DNA of 64,000 nt, from assembly GCF_021739485.1 (NCBI RefSeq), contig NZ_JAJFNK010000019.1, positions 41,428-105,427 on the forward strand, written 5' to 3'. The DNA comes from Alicyclobacillus tolerans (GTDB lineage Bacteria; Bacillota; Bacilli; Alicyclobacillales; Alicyclobacillaceae). The position numbers were made by a program, and so were the translations under genes. The notes beneath the pieces were generated by a model. It was given only the letters and a program-made list of their open reading frames with translations. It was not told the DNA's origin and searched no databases. Positions 25,365 through 34,253 of the stretch are shown in pieces (positions within the stretch are counted from its first letter, which is position 1; every line of letters starts with the position of its first letter).

Positions 25365-26972
25365 ATGGCCACCGCATCCTTTCCACCTGACTTAGACCGC
25401 GTTTGGGTTTACCTGCGTAAATCCCGCGAGGACCGAGAGGCCGAAGAACGCGCGCGGCAAGAGGGAAGGACAGACATCGAAACCCTTTCCCGCCACCGCA
25501 AATACCTGCTGGAACTCGCTCAAGATGCAGGCCACGACGTGTCCAGGGTGCTCGAAGAGGTGGTTTCCGGCGAGTACATTTCAGAACGTCCCGAAATGCA
25601 AAGGTTACTCACAGCCGTGGAAAGCGGCGAAGTGACCGCTGTGTGGGTCATGGACCTAGACCGCCTGGGCCGCGGCGATATGGCCGACCAAGGCGTCATT
25701 ATGCGCGCTTTTAAGGACTCTAGCACTCTGATTCTGACTCCGGAGAAGGTCTACGACTTAAACGACGACATGGACGAGGAATGGACGGAGTTCAAGGCGT
25801 TTTTCGCACGCCGGGAGTTGAAGATGATTACCAAACGCATGCAGCGCGGCCGCGTCGCCAGCGTTCGCGAGGGAAAATTCATCGGAACGCGGCCACCGTA
25901 CGGATACGACATCGCAGAAGGACTCTTGCTTGTACCCAACGAAAAGGCCGCAGTCGTACAAGAGGTGTTTGACCTGTATGCTCATCAAGGATTGGGCTGC
26001 AACAAGATTGCCCGGCACCTCAATACTTTAGCGATCCCGTCCCCCGCAGGCAAACGCTGGCGTCCGGAGGGAGTTCTTGCGATTTTAGGAAACCCGGTGT
26101 ATGCAGGATGGATGACGTGGAGACGCAGCGGGCGGGACAAACGAAAACACAAATCTTACCGCAGACCGAAAAGCGAGTGGATTCAAGTCAAGGGAAAACA
26201 CCGCGCCTTGATCGACGAACTGACATTTGACCAAGTACAGCAAATCCGTGCCAAACGCACCCACAGCCCCATTCGCCCGGACCGCAAACCTTCCAACCCT
26301 TTGGCGGGCCTCGTTCACTGCGGAAAGTGCGGCAGTTTGATGGTAAAGCGCCCATACTCCAAACAGGCAGCGCACCTCATCTGCAAAAAACCGGATTGCG
26401 ACACCCGCAGCACCCGCCTGTCCTTGGTCGAAGACCGGATTGTCAGCGCCCTCTCGCAGTGGCTTGCCGATTATACCCTGCACCGCGAGGAACTTGCTCA
26501 AGTCTGTGCGCCAGGCCTTGCCTCGCCCGTTCTGTTCGAGCAGTCCCTCTCCGCCGTCGAACGCGAGATTCGCCGCCTGCGCGAGCAGCAGAACCGACTT
26601 TACGACTTACTGGAGCAAGGGGTTTACGATGTCAACACATTTAAGATGAGACAGGAGGCCATTTTGCGCGAACTAAACAGAACTGCCCAGCAAAGAGCAA
26701 ACGTGTTGGCGCACGAACCGCTTCAACAGCCAACCGGCCCCGCTTCCTCCGCCCAGGTACCTGCTCTCCGCCGCGTTATGGACTTTTACGAAAAGACCTC
26801 AGACCCGTTTCGGCGAAACCAGCTGCTCAAAAGCGTATTGGAGAAAGTGGTCTATTACAAGGAAAGAACGCAGACCGGAGAGGAGTTTGAGTTGGAGTTG
26901 TTCACCTCGGTCCTCCCGGTGCCCCCGAACCGTCCACAGGAGCCAACACAGACAACGCACGCAGGGAAATGA
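25365..26972 (+). CDS. Large serine recombinase, presumed sigK-element excisionase (SpoIVCA role)
   Basis: A 535-residue site-specific recombinase. The resolvase domain opens VWVYLRKSREDRE, with catalytic S20 after the YLRK strand. VWVMDLDRLGRG carries the conserved Arg pair near residue 100. The recombinase domain follows (PYGYDIAEG, LNTLAIPSPAGKRW, LGNPVYAG), then a zinc ribbon, CGKCGSLM...CKKPDC, and a coiled coil (about 395-450). The ATG follows GGGAGGCG. The stop codon TGA is the last three bases of the right-hand 10 bp core, so excision keeps the gene intact on the circle. It occupies the position and class of SpoIVCA. Regulation is expected to be sporulation-specific but no promoter is certain. 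Confidence 0.93.
   Translation: MATASFPPDLDRVWVYLRKSREDREAEERARQEGRTDIETLSRHRKYLLELAQDAGHDVSRVLEEVVSGEYISERPEMQRLLTAVESGEVTAVWVMDLDRLGRGDMADQGVIMRAFKDSSTLILTPEKVYDLNDDMDEEWTEFKAFFARRELKMITKRMQRGRVASVREGKFIGTRPPYGYDIAEGLLLVPNEKAAVVQEVFDLYAHQGLGCNKIARHLNTLAIPSPAGKRWRPEGVLAILGNPVYAGWMTWRRSGRDKRKHKSYRRPKSEWIQVKGKHRALIDELTFDQVQQIRAKRTHSPIRPDRKPSNPLAGLVHCGKCGSLMVKRPYSKQAAHLICKKPDCDTRSTRLSLVEDRIVSALSQWLADYTLHREELAQVCAPGLASPVLFEQSLSAVEREIRRLREQQNRLYDLLEQGVYDVNTFKMRQEAILRELNRTAQQRANVLAHEPLQQPTGPASSAQVPALRRVMDFYEKTSDPFRRNQLLKSVLEKVVYYKERTQTGEEFELELFTSVLPVPPNRPQEPTQTTHAGK
26963..26972 (+). repeat. Right recombination core (AGGGAAATGA)
   Basis: Identical to 9591-9600. It encodes the last residues and the stop of the recombinase in one frame, and GNE of sigma-K in the frame used after joining. 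Confidence 0.85.
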
Positions 26973-27285
26973 AATCACCATTGGTGATGTTTTGGGGTCA
27001 GACGCCGATGAGACAGAAGAAGAGGTCGCAAAACGACTGGAAATCAAAAGCATGATGAAATTACTGGGAGTTTTGGATGAACGCGAACGGCGCGTCATCG
27101 AACTTCGGTTTGGACTTGCCGACGGGCGCGAATGGACCCAAAACGAAGTGGCCGATCAGCTTGGCATCTCCCGTTCGTACGTTTCGCGCTTGGAAAAACG
27201 GGCGCTGTTAAAGATGTTTCACCAATCGTATGCCGGCCAACGAAAGAAAAAGCCGTTTGTTTATAAACCGCGCCAGGACACGTAA
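26973..27285 (+). CDS. sigK: Sporulation sigma factor K, C-terminal part
   Basis: The last 103 codons of sigma-K, lacking a start of their own. The sequence continues the left part exactly: GNE then ITIGDVLGSDADE, aligning with the sigma-K linker. Region 4 follows with LDERERRVIELRFGL, the helix-turn-helix WTQNEVADQLGISRSYVSRLEKRAL and a basic tail, KKKPFV. The overlapping open frame begins at 26887, but its first 25 residues only read the recombinase gene out of frame. Together with 9179-9600 it gives a 244-residue protein, close to the usual length. A terminator follows 9 bp after the stop. Confidence 0.95.
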
Positions 27286-27293
27286 ACCATAGC

Positions 27294-27333
27294 GGGCCCG
27301 CCCAAATCACCTGGGCGAGCCCTTGTCGTCTTT
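27294..27333 (+). terminator. Terminator after sigK
   Basis: Stem GGGCCCGCCCA / TGGGCGAGCCC (one mismatch, 7-base loop), followed by a T-rich TTGTCGTCTTT. It stands between convergent sigK and htrA and may serve both. Confidence 0.75.
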
Positions 27334-27366
27334 ACAACCAAAAGTTGAAGAACATCGCGTAAGTCC

Positions 27367-28605
27367 TTACGGTGTGGTGGAGGAACCTTTCCAATTTGCA
27401 AGCGTCACCTGAATCGTCATCGGCTGACCCTGGCGAAGGATGCTGAGCTTGACCGTGCTGCCCACGTTGTACTGGGATATGCGGGCAGTCAGACCAGCCA
27501 CCGAAGCCACACTTTGTCCGTTCACTGCCGTGATGATGTCCCCGTCTCCCTTGGGGTTCGCTGTACTGCCGGTATCCCCATGGATCCCAGCTTTGGCGGC
27601 CGGTCCCCCAGGCACCGTGGAGATGACCAGAACCCCTTGCGAAACGGGCAGGTGATACTGCTGCTGCAATTGCGGATCGATGTCCAAAGCGGAGATTCCA
27701 AGCCACGGATGCTGGACTTTTGCTCCTTTTAACAAGTCAGGCAACAGCTTCTCCAATCGGTTAATCGGTATGGCGAAGCCTATCCCAACCGACCCTTGCA
27801 CTGGGCTTTCGATGGCCGTGTTAATCCCGACAACCTGGCCCTGCGCATTAAACAACGGCCCCCCGGAATTTCCCGGGTTTAACGGGGCATCGGTTTGGAC
27901 CAAGCCCGTCATCATACGGCCGGACTGAGTCGGCATCGAACGGTTCAACCCGCTGACGATGCCCGCCGTGACACTGGACGTCAATTGGAACGGGTTCCCG
28001 ATTGCGACGACCAAGTCCCCGATTTGCAGAGAATTGGCGTTTCCGAACTTCAGCGGAACCGCACCTTGTGGGGGCGAAATCCGGACAATCGCAAGGTCGT
28101 CGATGGGATCCGTTCCTATCACTTTGCCTTGCACGGAACGGTTGTTCAAAGTCACCGTCACCGTGCTTTGTCCATTCACGACGTGGTTGTTGGTCGCGAT
28201 ATCCCCGTTTTGGTCAATTAAAAAACCCGTTCCGATGTCTTCTTGCGGGCCGCTTTGGGACGTGCCGCCCGAAACCGCCGTAATCGTGAAAATGCTGTCT
28301 TTAGCTGAGCGATAGATATCGTTAATGACATTGCCGTTCAAACTGGGCAGAGGAGCGCCGCTGCCTCCGCCTTGGCTGGAGCCCTGACCTCCCGGGACAG
28401 GCTGTGCAGGGCTGACCCCTCCGCTCAGTCCGTTGGAACCGTTCGGCAAGATTGCACCATCGTTGGCATGTCCGGGCAGCACAGCTCCGCTGACCACTCC
28501 TAACACGTACATCGCCAAACCAAACGCGATGACCGCAAACCACTTGTTTGGGCGGCGCTTTTGAGGCCAGTTCCAATCATCAAATTCCCCGCGTCTTCCC
28601 GGCAT
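27367..28605 (-). CDS. htrA: HtrA/DegP-like membrane-anchored serine protease with PDZ domain
   Basis: A 412-residue quality-control protease. The ATG at 28605 follows AAGGAGGAA; an upstream ATG at 28683 has no such site. A cytoplasmic N-terminus (about 1-20) precedes one membrane helix (about 23-44) and a Gly/Ser/Pro linker. The trypsin-like domain shows the catalytic triad in NNHVVN (His), DDLAIVRI (Asp) and GNSGGP (Ser). A single PDZ domain covers about residues 315-405, including VPGGPAAKAGI and GDIITAVNG. Bacillus homologues degrade misfolded proteins outside the membrane under CssRS control; no regulatory site is evident here. It is convergent with sigK. Confidence 0.92.
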   Translation of the reverse strand: MPGRRGEFDDWNWPQKRRPNKWFAVIAFGLAMYVLGVVSGAVLPGHANDGAILPNGSNGLSGGVSPAQPVPGGQGSSQGGGSGAPLPSLNGNVINDIYRSAKDSIFTITAVSGGTSQSGPQEDIGTGFLIDQNGDIATNNHVVNGQSTVTVTLNNRSVQGKVIGTDPIDDLAIVRISPPQGAVPLKFGNANSLQIGDLVVAIGNPFQLTSSVTAGIVSGLNRSMPTQSGRMMTGLVQTDAPLNPGNSGGPLFNAQGQVVGINTAIESPVQGSVGIGFAIPINRLEKLLPDLLKGAKVQHPWLGISALDIDPQLQQQYHLPVSQGVLVISTVPGGPAAKAGIHGDTGSTANPKGDGDIITAVNGQSVASVAGLTARISQYNVGSTVKLSILRQGQPMTIQVTLANWKGSSTTP

Positions 28606-28714
28606 GCCTGCATTCCTCCTTATGCCCAAACCTGCGTTTGCGCAGCGTTGCCCGCTTTTAGCCCGAAATTGCTTTTCGGTCACAAGGGGTTTTCACACAC
28701 AAGTGCCTTTCAAT

Positions 28715-30694
28715 CTAGGATACAAAACTCAATTCGAACCAACGGTTTGCTCTTTCCCACAAGGCCAGTTGTGATTCGCCTTCGAGTCGGTGTCCAGCAG
28801 ATTGAAATTCCTGAATCGATTCAACCAGTTCTGAAGCAAACCGAAGTTCTTGCTCACGCAACCATTGTACCGCGAATGTCCGGACTTGATTTGTCAAGTG
28901 AGACACTTCGCTTCGGGCATCCTGCAAAAGCGACTGCTCCAGGTCTTCTAAAAGACGGGCCTGCCCTTCCCCTTCAAAGAACTGTTTTGCAGAGGAGAAG
29001 TGGCGAAAACTTGAAGTATACCGTTCAGCAGTCAGTTGCGCCCTTAGGCTCTCCCCTGCAAAATCCGGTTCAGTTTGAGAAACCCTGGCGTTCAGGGAGG
29101 CCAGTTTTAAGGTTTGCAGCCGCAGCGCAATAGGTTCAGACCAAGCTTGCAACGCTTTGGCCGCCTGGACCTGCGCCCGCAAGGCAAAGGTCCGGCATTC
29201 CAATTCCACCTGTCGAACGACGGTGGTTTTGAGTTCGTCCAAAGCGTCGCTTAAAGCCTGCCGGGGATTGGGCGTACGAAAACGCCCCGGGTGAAACGCT
29301 TCCCGAACGAGTGCGGAGAACCGCAAACGAATTCGCTCACCAGCGTGAAACACCAATTCATCCCACTCCATCTGCAAGGCCGATTCGGTTTGGGATTTTC
29401 CCATTTCAACCGTTTGTGCCATATCTTTCAATTCATTTAGAAAATCGCTTCGCCTAGAATCCAGTTCTTCTTTGGCCGCCGCATCCATCTGAGACTGCTC
29501 TTGCTTTTCCGAGAACACGGAGTGGACGCCGTCCGACACCTCTTTGAGCAATCTCACAGCAGCGTTTACCGCCAATTGCTCCCCGTGCATCGACAAGTGA
29601 TGGAGTAAAACTTCGCGAAACGCATCGAGACCGGAAATCTCCGCCAAGTGCTCCAAAGCGGGGATTTGAGCCTCACTGCTCAAGCGCAGCCGTTGGCGCA
29701 CCAACTGCTCCATGCGAGGGTCTGTTGGATCGGTGGCGAGCTTGTCAGCAGCAAAAGCCAACTGGCTGGAAATGTCAAACACCCTGGGCCGGTGAATGCC
29801 AAGTCCTTTCAATTCCCGAACAACCCGCTCGTGAACCTGCTCCTGTTCATCCGGAGTTTTTGCCAAATCAACTGCATTGATGACTACAAACAGTTTATCT
29901 TGCCCAACGACGTCTTGCACACCTGCGAGCTGCAAGAGAAAATCCTTGTCCGCCCGCGAAAACGCGTGGGTGTAATAAAGGACAAAAACAATCGCGTCAG
30001 CGCGGCGCATGTAGTTAAACGCCACTTCCGTATGGCGTTGGTGAATGGAGTCGACTCCTGGAGTATCCACGAGAACCAAGCCTTTTCCAAGAGCCTCGCC
30101 TGGCAGCTGAATGTCCACGTGCTGCACGAAGCAGGCCTGTCTTTCTTCGGAGGTGAGTTTTTTCCACGCATCGCCGTCCACCGTCCATTCCGTGCCGATA
30201 CGGTCCTGCATATCCGGGAATCCTTGGGCAACGGCCTTGAGGAACGACACCGCTTTGCGCGCGGCTGGCGCAAAATCCGCCGGCTTAAGTCCCTGCGCTT
30301 CTCGAAGCGCCGCGGAAAAGTCGGGTACAGGCCGGTGCAGACCGGCAAAAGCTTGCTGGACATCGTCCCAAACCTGTTCTTGTGTTTTCGCTGCCACTTT
30401 CGCCACCATCGGCGTTTCGGACGGACCCTGCTGTGAAATCCGCGTGATGGCCGCCGTAGTCGGGTTGGGCGATACCACGAGCAATTGCTCTTTTAACAGG
30501 GCGTTTATCAACGAGGACTTTCCAGCCGAAAAAGCTCCAAATACAGCCACGAGCTGAGCGTTCTCGGACAGTCTTTGTTCCAGTGCTTGAAGTTCCTTGT
30601 ACCATGGTTTGGCTTCAGGCAAATCCTCCAGAAGGGATGCCGCCTCTTTCAAACGCTGGCTCCACATCGCCACGGGTTTCATGTTCTCCGTCAT
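28715..30694 (-). CDS. Bacterial dynamin-like GTPase, second of a pair
   Basis: A 659-residue large GTPase. The ATG at 30694 overlaps the stop of the upstream dynamin gene (ATGA) and follows GGAGGAGAA, so translation is coupled. The G1 P-loop is GAFSAGKSSLIN, G2 lies around NPTTAAIT, G3 is VDTPGVDS, and G4 (INAVDL) has Ala for Lys at the third position. The long C-terminal half is helical with coiled coils, as in dynamin stalks, without an obvious membrane paddle. In Bacillus subtilis DynA two dynamin units are fused in one chain and act in membrane repair or fusion; here they are separate adjacent proteins, probably forming a heteromer. Confidence 0.88.
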   Translation of the reverse strand: MTENMKPVAMWSQRLKEAASLLEDLPEAKPWYKELQALEQRLSENAQLVAVFGAFSAGKSSLINALLKEQLLVVSPNPTTAAITRISQQGPSETPMVAKVAAKTQEQVWDDVQQAFAGLHRPVPDFSAALREAQGLKPADFAPAARKAVSFLKAVAQGFPDMQDRIGTEWTVDGDAWKKLTSEERQACFVQHVDIQLPGEALGKGLVLVDTPGVDSIHQRHTEVAFNYMRRADAIVFVLYYTHAFSRADKDFLLQLAGVQDVVGQDKLFVVINAVDLAKTPDEQEQVHERVVRELKGLGIHRPRVFDISSQLAFAADKLATDPTDPRMEQLVRQRLRLSSEAQIPALEHLAEISGLDAFREVLLHHLSMHGEQLAVNAAVRLLKEVSDGVHSVFSEKQEQSQMDAAAKEELDSRRSDFLNELKDMAQTVEMGKSQTESALQMEWDELVFHAGERIRLRFSALVREAFHPGRFRTPNPRQALSDALDELKTTVVRQVELECRTFALRAQVQAAKALQAWSEPIALRLQTLKLASLNARVSQTEPDFAGESLRAQLTAERYTSSFRHFSSAKQFFEGEGQARLLEDLEQSLLQDARSEVSHLTNQVRTFAVQWLREQELRFASELVESIQEFQSAGHRLEGESQLALWERANRWFELSFVS

Positions 30695-32217
30695 GGGTTC
30701 TCCTCCACCGGTTCTCTTTCTGCATCTTGCCCCAGACCGCCGTGCAGCAGGTCGTTCACCTGTCGATCGCGTTCGAAAAACCAGCCCAACCACGCCTGCA
30801 GTGCTTCAACTTCTACGGTCAACTGGGCAGCAGCGGCACGTTGAGCCTCGTCTGCGGTTTTTTGCGCCTCTCTGGCCCGCTCAAGCCAACGGTCGAAGAC
30901 GACATTGATCTGTCCGAGCACAGAGCGCTTAATGGCAGACACGACGTCCTTGACGTATTGATAGGGGTACTGGTTCGAAACCAAGGCTCCAGGACGGATT
31001 GTGGATTGACAAAGCTCCGGAGTGACGCTGACCTGAAGACCCGCAACGTCTGTCAACCAATCCGGATGCGCTAGGGCGTTTTCCTGCACAAACTTGCGCA
31101 AATTGTTGGTCAAGGGCAGCATCAGGTACTTTTCAGTCCGGTCCGACAAGTCCTTGACGAACTCCGTCAACCGTGCATTTTGTTCCTGTTGCGTCTTTTC
31201 TTTACGCTTGAACCACCCCACCGAAAACTCGGGTCGCAGGCTTTCTACAAACATTCGCCCGCGTTCGGTGGTTTCGTACGGGGCAATCTGTGCGAGCTCG
31301 ACACTCCTCACAAATTCCTCTCGCTGCTTTGCAAAACCCTGGTCCAGCTTTTGCTGGTGTTCAAGCAGTTCTCGCTCGATTTCCTCCAGGCGCTGTTTGC
31401 GCTCGCCGACGAGCCGGTTTGCTTCGTCTTGGTCGAAAGGCACCAAACCTGCCGCTGCTCGCATACGCTGTTCCACGGCTTCTCTGTGGGGAGCAAGGCT
31501 TCGTTCGACGTGCTCTTCCACGAGTTCCCGGACGCGGGCCACCAGACTCGCCTCAGCCGTACTCGCGGCGTTAGCCTGGAGGCGGCGGAGCCAATCCAAC
31601 AGACTTTCGAACTCGTTGTGTTCACAGTTTTCAGCAGATGTATAAAAAATACGCTCGTATACGATGCCGTAATCCTCGAGACTTTGCCTGACTCGCTGCT
31701 GGAACTCGTCAAAGGAAAGCTCCCAATCCAGGTGCTTGTCGATTTGGTTGACCACCAGAATCAACCGTTTTCCTTGTTCCGAAAACCACCTTGCGAGTTC
31801 GAGGTTGCTGTCCGATTCCACGTGCTGGTAGTCCATGACCAGCGCAATCAGGTCGGCCCGGTGCAGTGCCGCCTGGGTCTCGGCCTGATGCCTTTCGTCT
31901 GTCGAATCCACCCCCGGTGTGTCTATGAGCACCACTTGTCCATGGGTTTGGGGCAGAGTCACTTCCGCCGTGGACGCTGTGGTCGGGACGGCGCCAGTGG
32001 CGAGCTCTTGGCCATCACTTAAATGGTTGAGAAGCGTCGACTTGCCAGCCGAAAACAATCCGCAAAACGCGACGTAAACCTGGCTTTGGGAGCGCCGTGC
32101 GCGGTCTGCGAGGTCGCCCACCCGGTTTGCTAAAACCTCGTCTCCGATTCGTTCAAGGCGCGCTTGAATCCCGCTCAACCACGCGCTTTTATCTTGAATC
32201 ATCTCTGCTTGTGTCAT
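30691..32217 (-). CDS. Bacterial dynamin-like GTPase, first of a pair
   Basis: A 508-residue dynamin-family GTPase. P-loop GLFSAGKSTLLN near residue 53, switch threonines in VPTTAST, DTPGVDS (G3) and VNQIDK (G4) form a complete GTPase site. The rest is a helical, charged stalk with coiled coil (about 275-310 and 445-495). The hydrophobic segment ALQAWLGWFF near the C-terminus may touch membrane. The ATG follows GGGAGAG. It is translationally coupled to the longer dynamin gene by a 4 bp overlap. The pair corresponds to the two halves of DynA (YpbR) by arrangement, and membrane remodelling is the inferred role. Confidence 0.88.
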   Translation of the reverse strand: MTQAEMIQDKSAWLSGIQARLERIGDEVLANRVGDLADRARRSQSQVYVAFCGLFSAGKSTLLNHLSDGQELATGAVPTTASTAEVTLPQTHGQVVLIDTPGVDSTDERHQAETQAALHRADLIALVMDYQHVESDSNLELARWFSEQGKRLILVVNQIDKHLDWELSFDEFQQRVRQSLEDYGIVYERIFYTSAENCEHNEFESLLDWLRRLQANAASTAEASLVARVRELVEEHVERSLAPHREAVEQRMRAAAGLVPFDQDEANRLVGERKQRLEEIERELLEHQQKLDQGFAKQREEFVRSVELAQIAPYETTERGRMFVESLRPEFSVGWFKRKEKTQQEQNARLTEFVKDLSDRTEKYLMLPLTNNLRKFVQENALAHPDWLTDVAGLQVSVTPELCQSTIRPGALVSNQYPYQYVKDVVSAIKRSVLGQINVVFDRWLERAREAQKTADEAQRAAAAQLTVEVEALQAWLGWFFERDRQVNDLLHGGLGQDAEREPVEENP

Positions 32218-32463
32218 TGGTCAAACTCTCCCTGTTTCGTACGCGAACTCTTGCATTGTTTTCCTACGGTACTTACCCTAACATATCCGGGCGTTCCAGG
32301 CTACGTTGGATTCCATCGGCTCGTGGTACAATGGGATTGCTCTCCAGAAATCCCTTGCACAGGTCCGTGAACAAAGCAAAACCCCGCTTAGAATTTACGG
32401 CAGCCTATGCGACACCCTAACAGAAATGCAAAGCCCACCCCAACGCGCGAAGGAGGATGCGAG

Positions 32464-33513
32464 GTGGATTCTCTCGCTTACATACAGGATTTCCTCGTTC
32501 AACTGCTGAACACGCCTAGTCCGACCGGAGACACAGACGATGCCATCCGGCTTTGTGAGTCTCAGGCTTCTGCATTTGGCCTGCCGCACCGGCGCAACCG
32601 CAAAGGAAGCCTGCTGTTGACCCTCCCCGGTCAACGCCAAGATGCACACCGTCTCATTACCGCACACGTCGATACCCTTGGCGCCATGGTCAAAGAGGTC
32701 TTGCCCAGCGGAAGACTTCGTCTTACCCAAGTCGGTGGCTATGCCTGGAACTCGATCGAAGGGGAATACTGCGGAGTCAAAACGCAAAACCAGGAAGTCT
32801 TGACCGGCACGATTTTGCTGCATAATACGTCCGTGCACGTCAATCGGGAGGTCGCTTCCACGGAACGCAAGGCTGACAACATCGAGGTCGTGCTGGACGC
32901 CAAGACTACAAGTGCTGAGCAAACCCGGGCGCTCGGCGTCGAGGTGGGAGATTTCGTGTACTTTGACCCGCGCGTCCAAATCACCTCGACGGGCTTCGTC
33001 AAAAGCCGCCACTTGGACGACAAGGCCAGCGTGTCGGTCGTTTTTGGCGTACTCCGGGAAATTGTTACGAAGTCTTTAACCCTTCCCCATACCGTTCACG
33101 TGCTCATTAGCAACAACGAGGAAATCGGCTACGGCGGAAACTCGAATATTCCTGAAGAAACGGTGGAGTACCTGGCTGTCGACATGGGCGCCATCGGGGA
33201 AGGGCAAGCCACAGACGAGTACAGCGTATCGATTTGCGCCAAAGACAGTTCAGGGCCTTACCATCTCGGTCTGCGCCGCCACTTAGTTCGCTTGGCACAA
33301 GAGCTCAATCTGCAGTACGCCGTCGATATCTATCCATATTACGGATCGGATGCTTCCGCTGCCGTGAGAGCCGGCGCTGACGTAGCGCACGGGTTGATTG
33401 GACCCGGGGTTGCAAACTCCCACGCATACGAGCGGCTGCACCTGGATGCCTTAGAAAACACGTACAGACTGCTCTTGGCTTATTTGCTTTCTCCCTTAGC
33501 GCCAGTACGGTGA
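32464..33513 (+). CDS. M42-family metallo-aminopeptidase (deblocking/glutamyl type)
   Basis: A 349-residue cocatalytic-metal aminopeptidase. The GTG at 32464 sits seven bases after AAGGAGG; the open frame to 32407 lacks a signal. Metal ligands are seen in AHVDTLG (His), HLDDKA (bridging Asp) and NNEEIGYGG (catalytic and binding Glu), with a further Asp in AVDMGA. A late His in GVANSHAYERLH completes the site. These enzymes form large tetrahedral shells in the cytoplasm that trim peptides from protein turnover. It stands alone, divergent from the dynamin genes. Family membership is clear; the preferred N-terminal residue is not. Confidence 0.88.
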   Translation: MDSLAYIQDFLVQLLNTPSPTGDTDDAIRLCESQASAFGLPHRRNRKGSLLLTLPGQRQDAHRLITAHVDTLGAMVKEVLPSGRLRLTQVGGYAWNSIEGEYCGVKTQNQEVLTGTILLHNTSVHVNREVASTERKADNIEVVLDAKTTSAEQTRALGVEVGDFVYFDPRVQITSTGFVKSRHLDDKASVSVVFGVLREIVTKSLTLPHTVHVLISNNEEIGYGGNSNIPEETVEYLAVDMGAIGEGQATDEYSVSICAKDSSGPYHLGLRRHLVRLAQELNLQYAVDIYPYYGSDASAAVRAGADVAHGLIGPGVANSHAYERLHLDALENTYRLLLAYLLSPLAPVR

Positions 33514-33730
33514 TGGGAAACCCAGGTGCGGTGATGGAAAATATTGGTCAGGCGGTCTCGAACTTTTCGCCGATCTGTGCTTTTGCCTACGGCAATCGTC
33601 CCGTCAAAGCCTCGCTCTTGTCTCATACCGTATAGTAAGGAGCAGCTCAAGCCGGAAAGGGTTTGGGCGAGCCTTAAGCAACCGTGGGGTCTCCCATGGT
33701 TTCTGAAGCTTCCTGTGGAGGTGAGGCAAC
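33514..33730. other. Intergenic region without a recognised feature
   Basis: 217 bp between the M42 peptidase and the small hypothetical gene. It starts with a short direct repeat (GCGGTGATGG-like, twice). I see no gene or terminator. Confidence 0.4.
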
Positions 33731-34093
33731 GTGCAATTCGACACAATCCTCAAACTCGGTTCCCTGGCCTTTGGCGTAGCGCAAGATGAAAAAGTTCGCG
33801 AGCTGGCCACCATGATTCATCAAGGCGGCAAACGGCGAGGCATGTGGGGCGCCCCCGGGCAGATGGCCATCCCGCACAAACCAGGCACATCAGGGTTAGC
33901 TGCGACGGAACCCGCCGAAAGCGCCCCCGCGAAACCCGCAGTACCGTTCGCCCCCAAAACTGCACAGCACCCGGCAGCCGTTGCTGCGGCTGGCGGCGGT
34001 GCGGGGCTTAACGTCGGCAAGTACATGACCAAAGACAACTTGAAAAAAGCGCTCGACATTGCAGGCCAAGTCGGCACCTTCTTGGTGAAATAA
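33731..34093 (+). CDS. Small hypothetical protein with Ala/Pro-rich centre
   Basis: A 120-residue protein with no recognised domain. The GTG at 33731 follows TGGAGGTGAG. The N-terminal part (1-35) is an amphipathic helix region ending KRRGMWG; the centre (40-85) is low-complexity Ala/Pro/Lys; the C-terminus (95-120) contains YMTKDNLKKALDIAGQVGTFLVK-like helix, probably a protein contact or membrane-surface segment. No cysteine or catalytic motif is present. It precedes ytpB in the same direction by about 100 bp. Function unknown. Confidence 0.6.
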   Translation: MQFDTILKLGSLAFGVAQDEKVRELATMIHQGGKRRGMWGAPGQMAIPHKPGTSGLAATEPAESAPAKPAVPFAPKTAQHPAAVAAAGGGAGLNVGKYMTKDNLKKALDIAGQVGTFLVK

Positions 34094-34253
34094 GTACACC
34101 TCCCACCACTTGTTGCATGCTGAAGTGAAAAACATGCAATAATAGATTGACACAAACCTAGACGAACTGGTTGGTTGGAGGTGTACCAGGCTGCTTGACG
34201 GCACATACCCACGCACAGCATCCCAATTCCTCTTTCGCTTATTTTCCCGGGTC

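Larger units (their letters stand above)
9601..26972. mobile_element. sigK intervening (skin-like) element, 17,372 bp
   Basis: DNA separating the two halves of sigK, flanked by 10 bp direct repeats (9591-9600 and 26963-26972). Deleting one repeat copy plus the intervening DNA joins ...DKEGNE to ITIGDVLG... in frame, as in intact sigma-K proteins. The last gene is a large serine recombinase, the class that removes such elements in the mother cell of Bacillus subtilis and Clostridioides difficile. Unlike the prophage remnant of B. subtilis, this element carries no recognisable phage gene. It carries sulfide oxidation, cytochrome bd, a two-component system, transporters and a hydroxypyruvate/tartronate pair. 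Boundaries within the 10 bp are ambiguous by definition. Confidence 0.93.

Noticed and set aside
9601..26972. Prophage
   Set aside because: Besides the recombinase there are no capsid, tail, lysis or replication genes; the cargo is metabolic.
9179..27285. sigK as an ordinary disrupted pseudogene
   Set aside because: Both halves are undamaged, the junction repeats keep the reading frame exactly, and a matching recombinase is present, so programmed excision explains it better than decay.
29648..30436. 262-residue plus-strand frame over the dynamin gene
   Set aside because: Shadow of a dynamin GTPase with complete motifs; no ribosome site.
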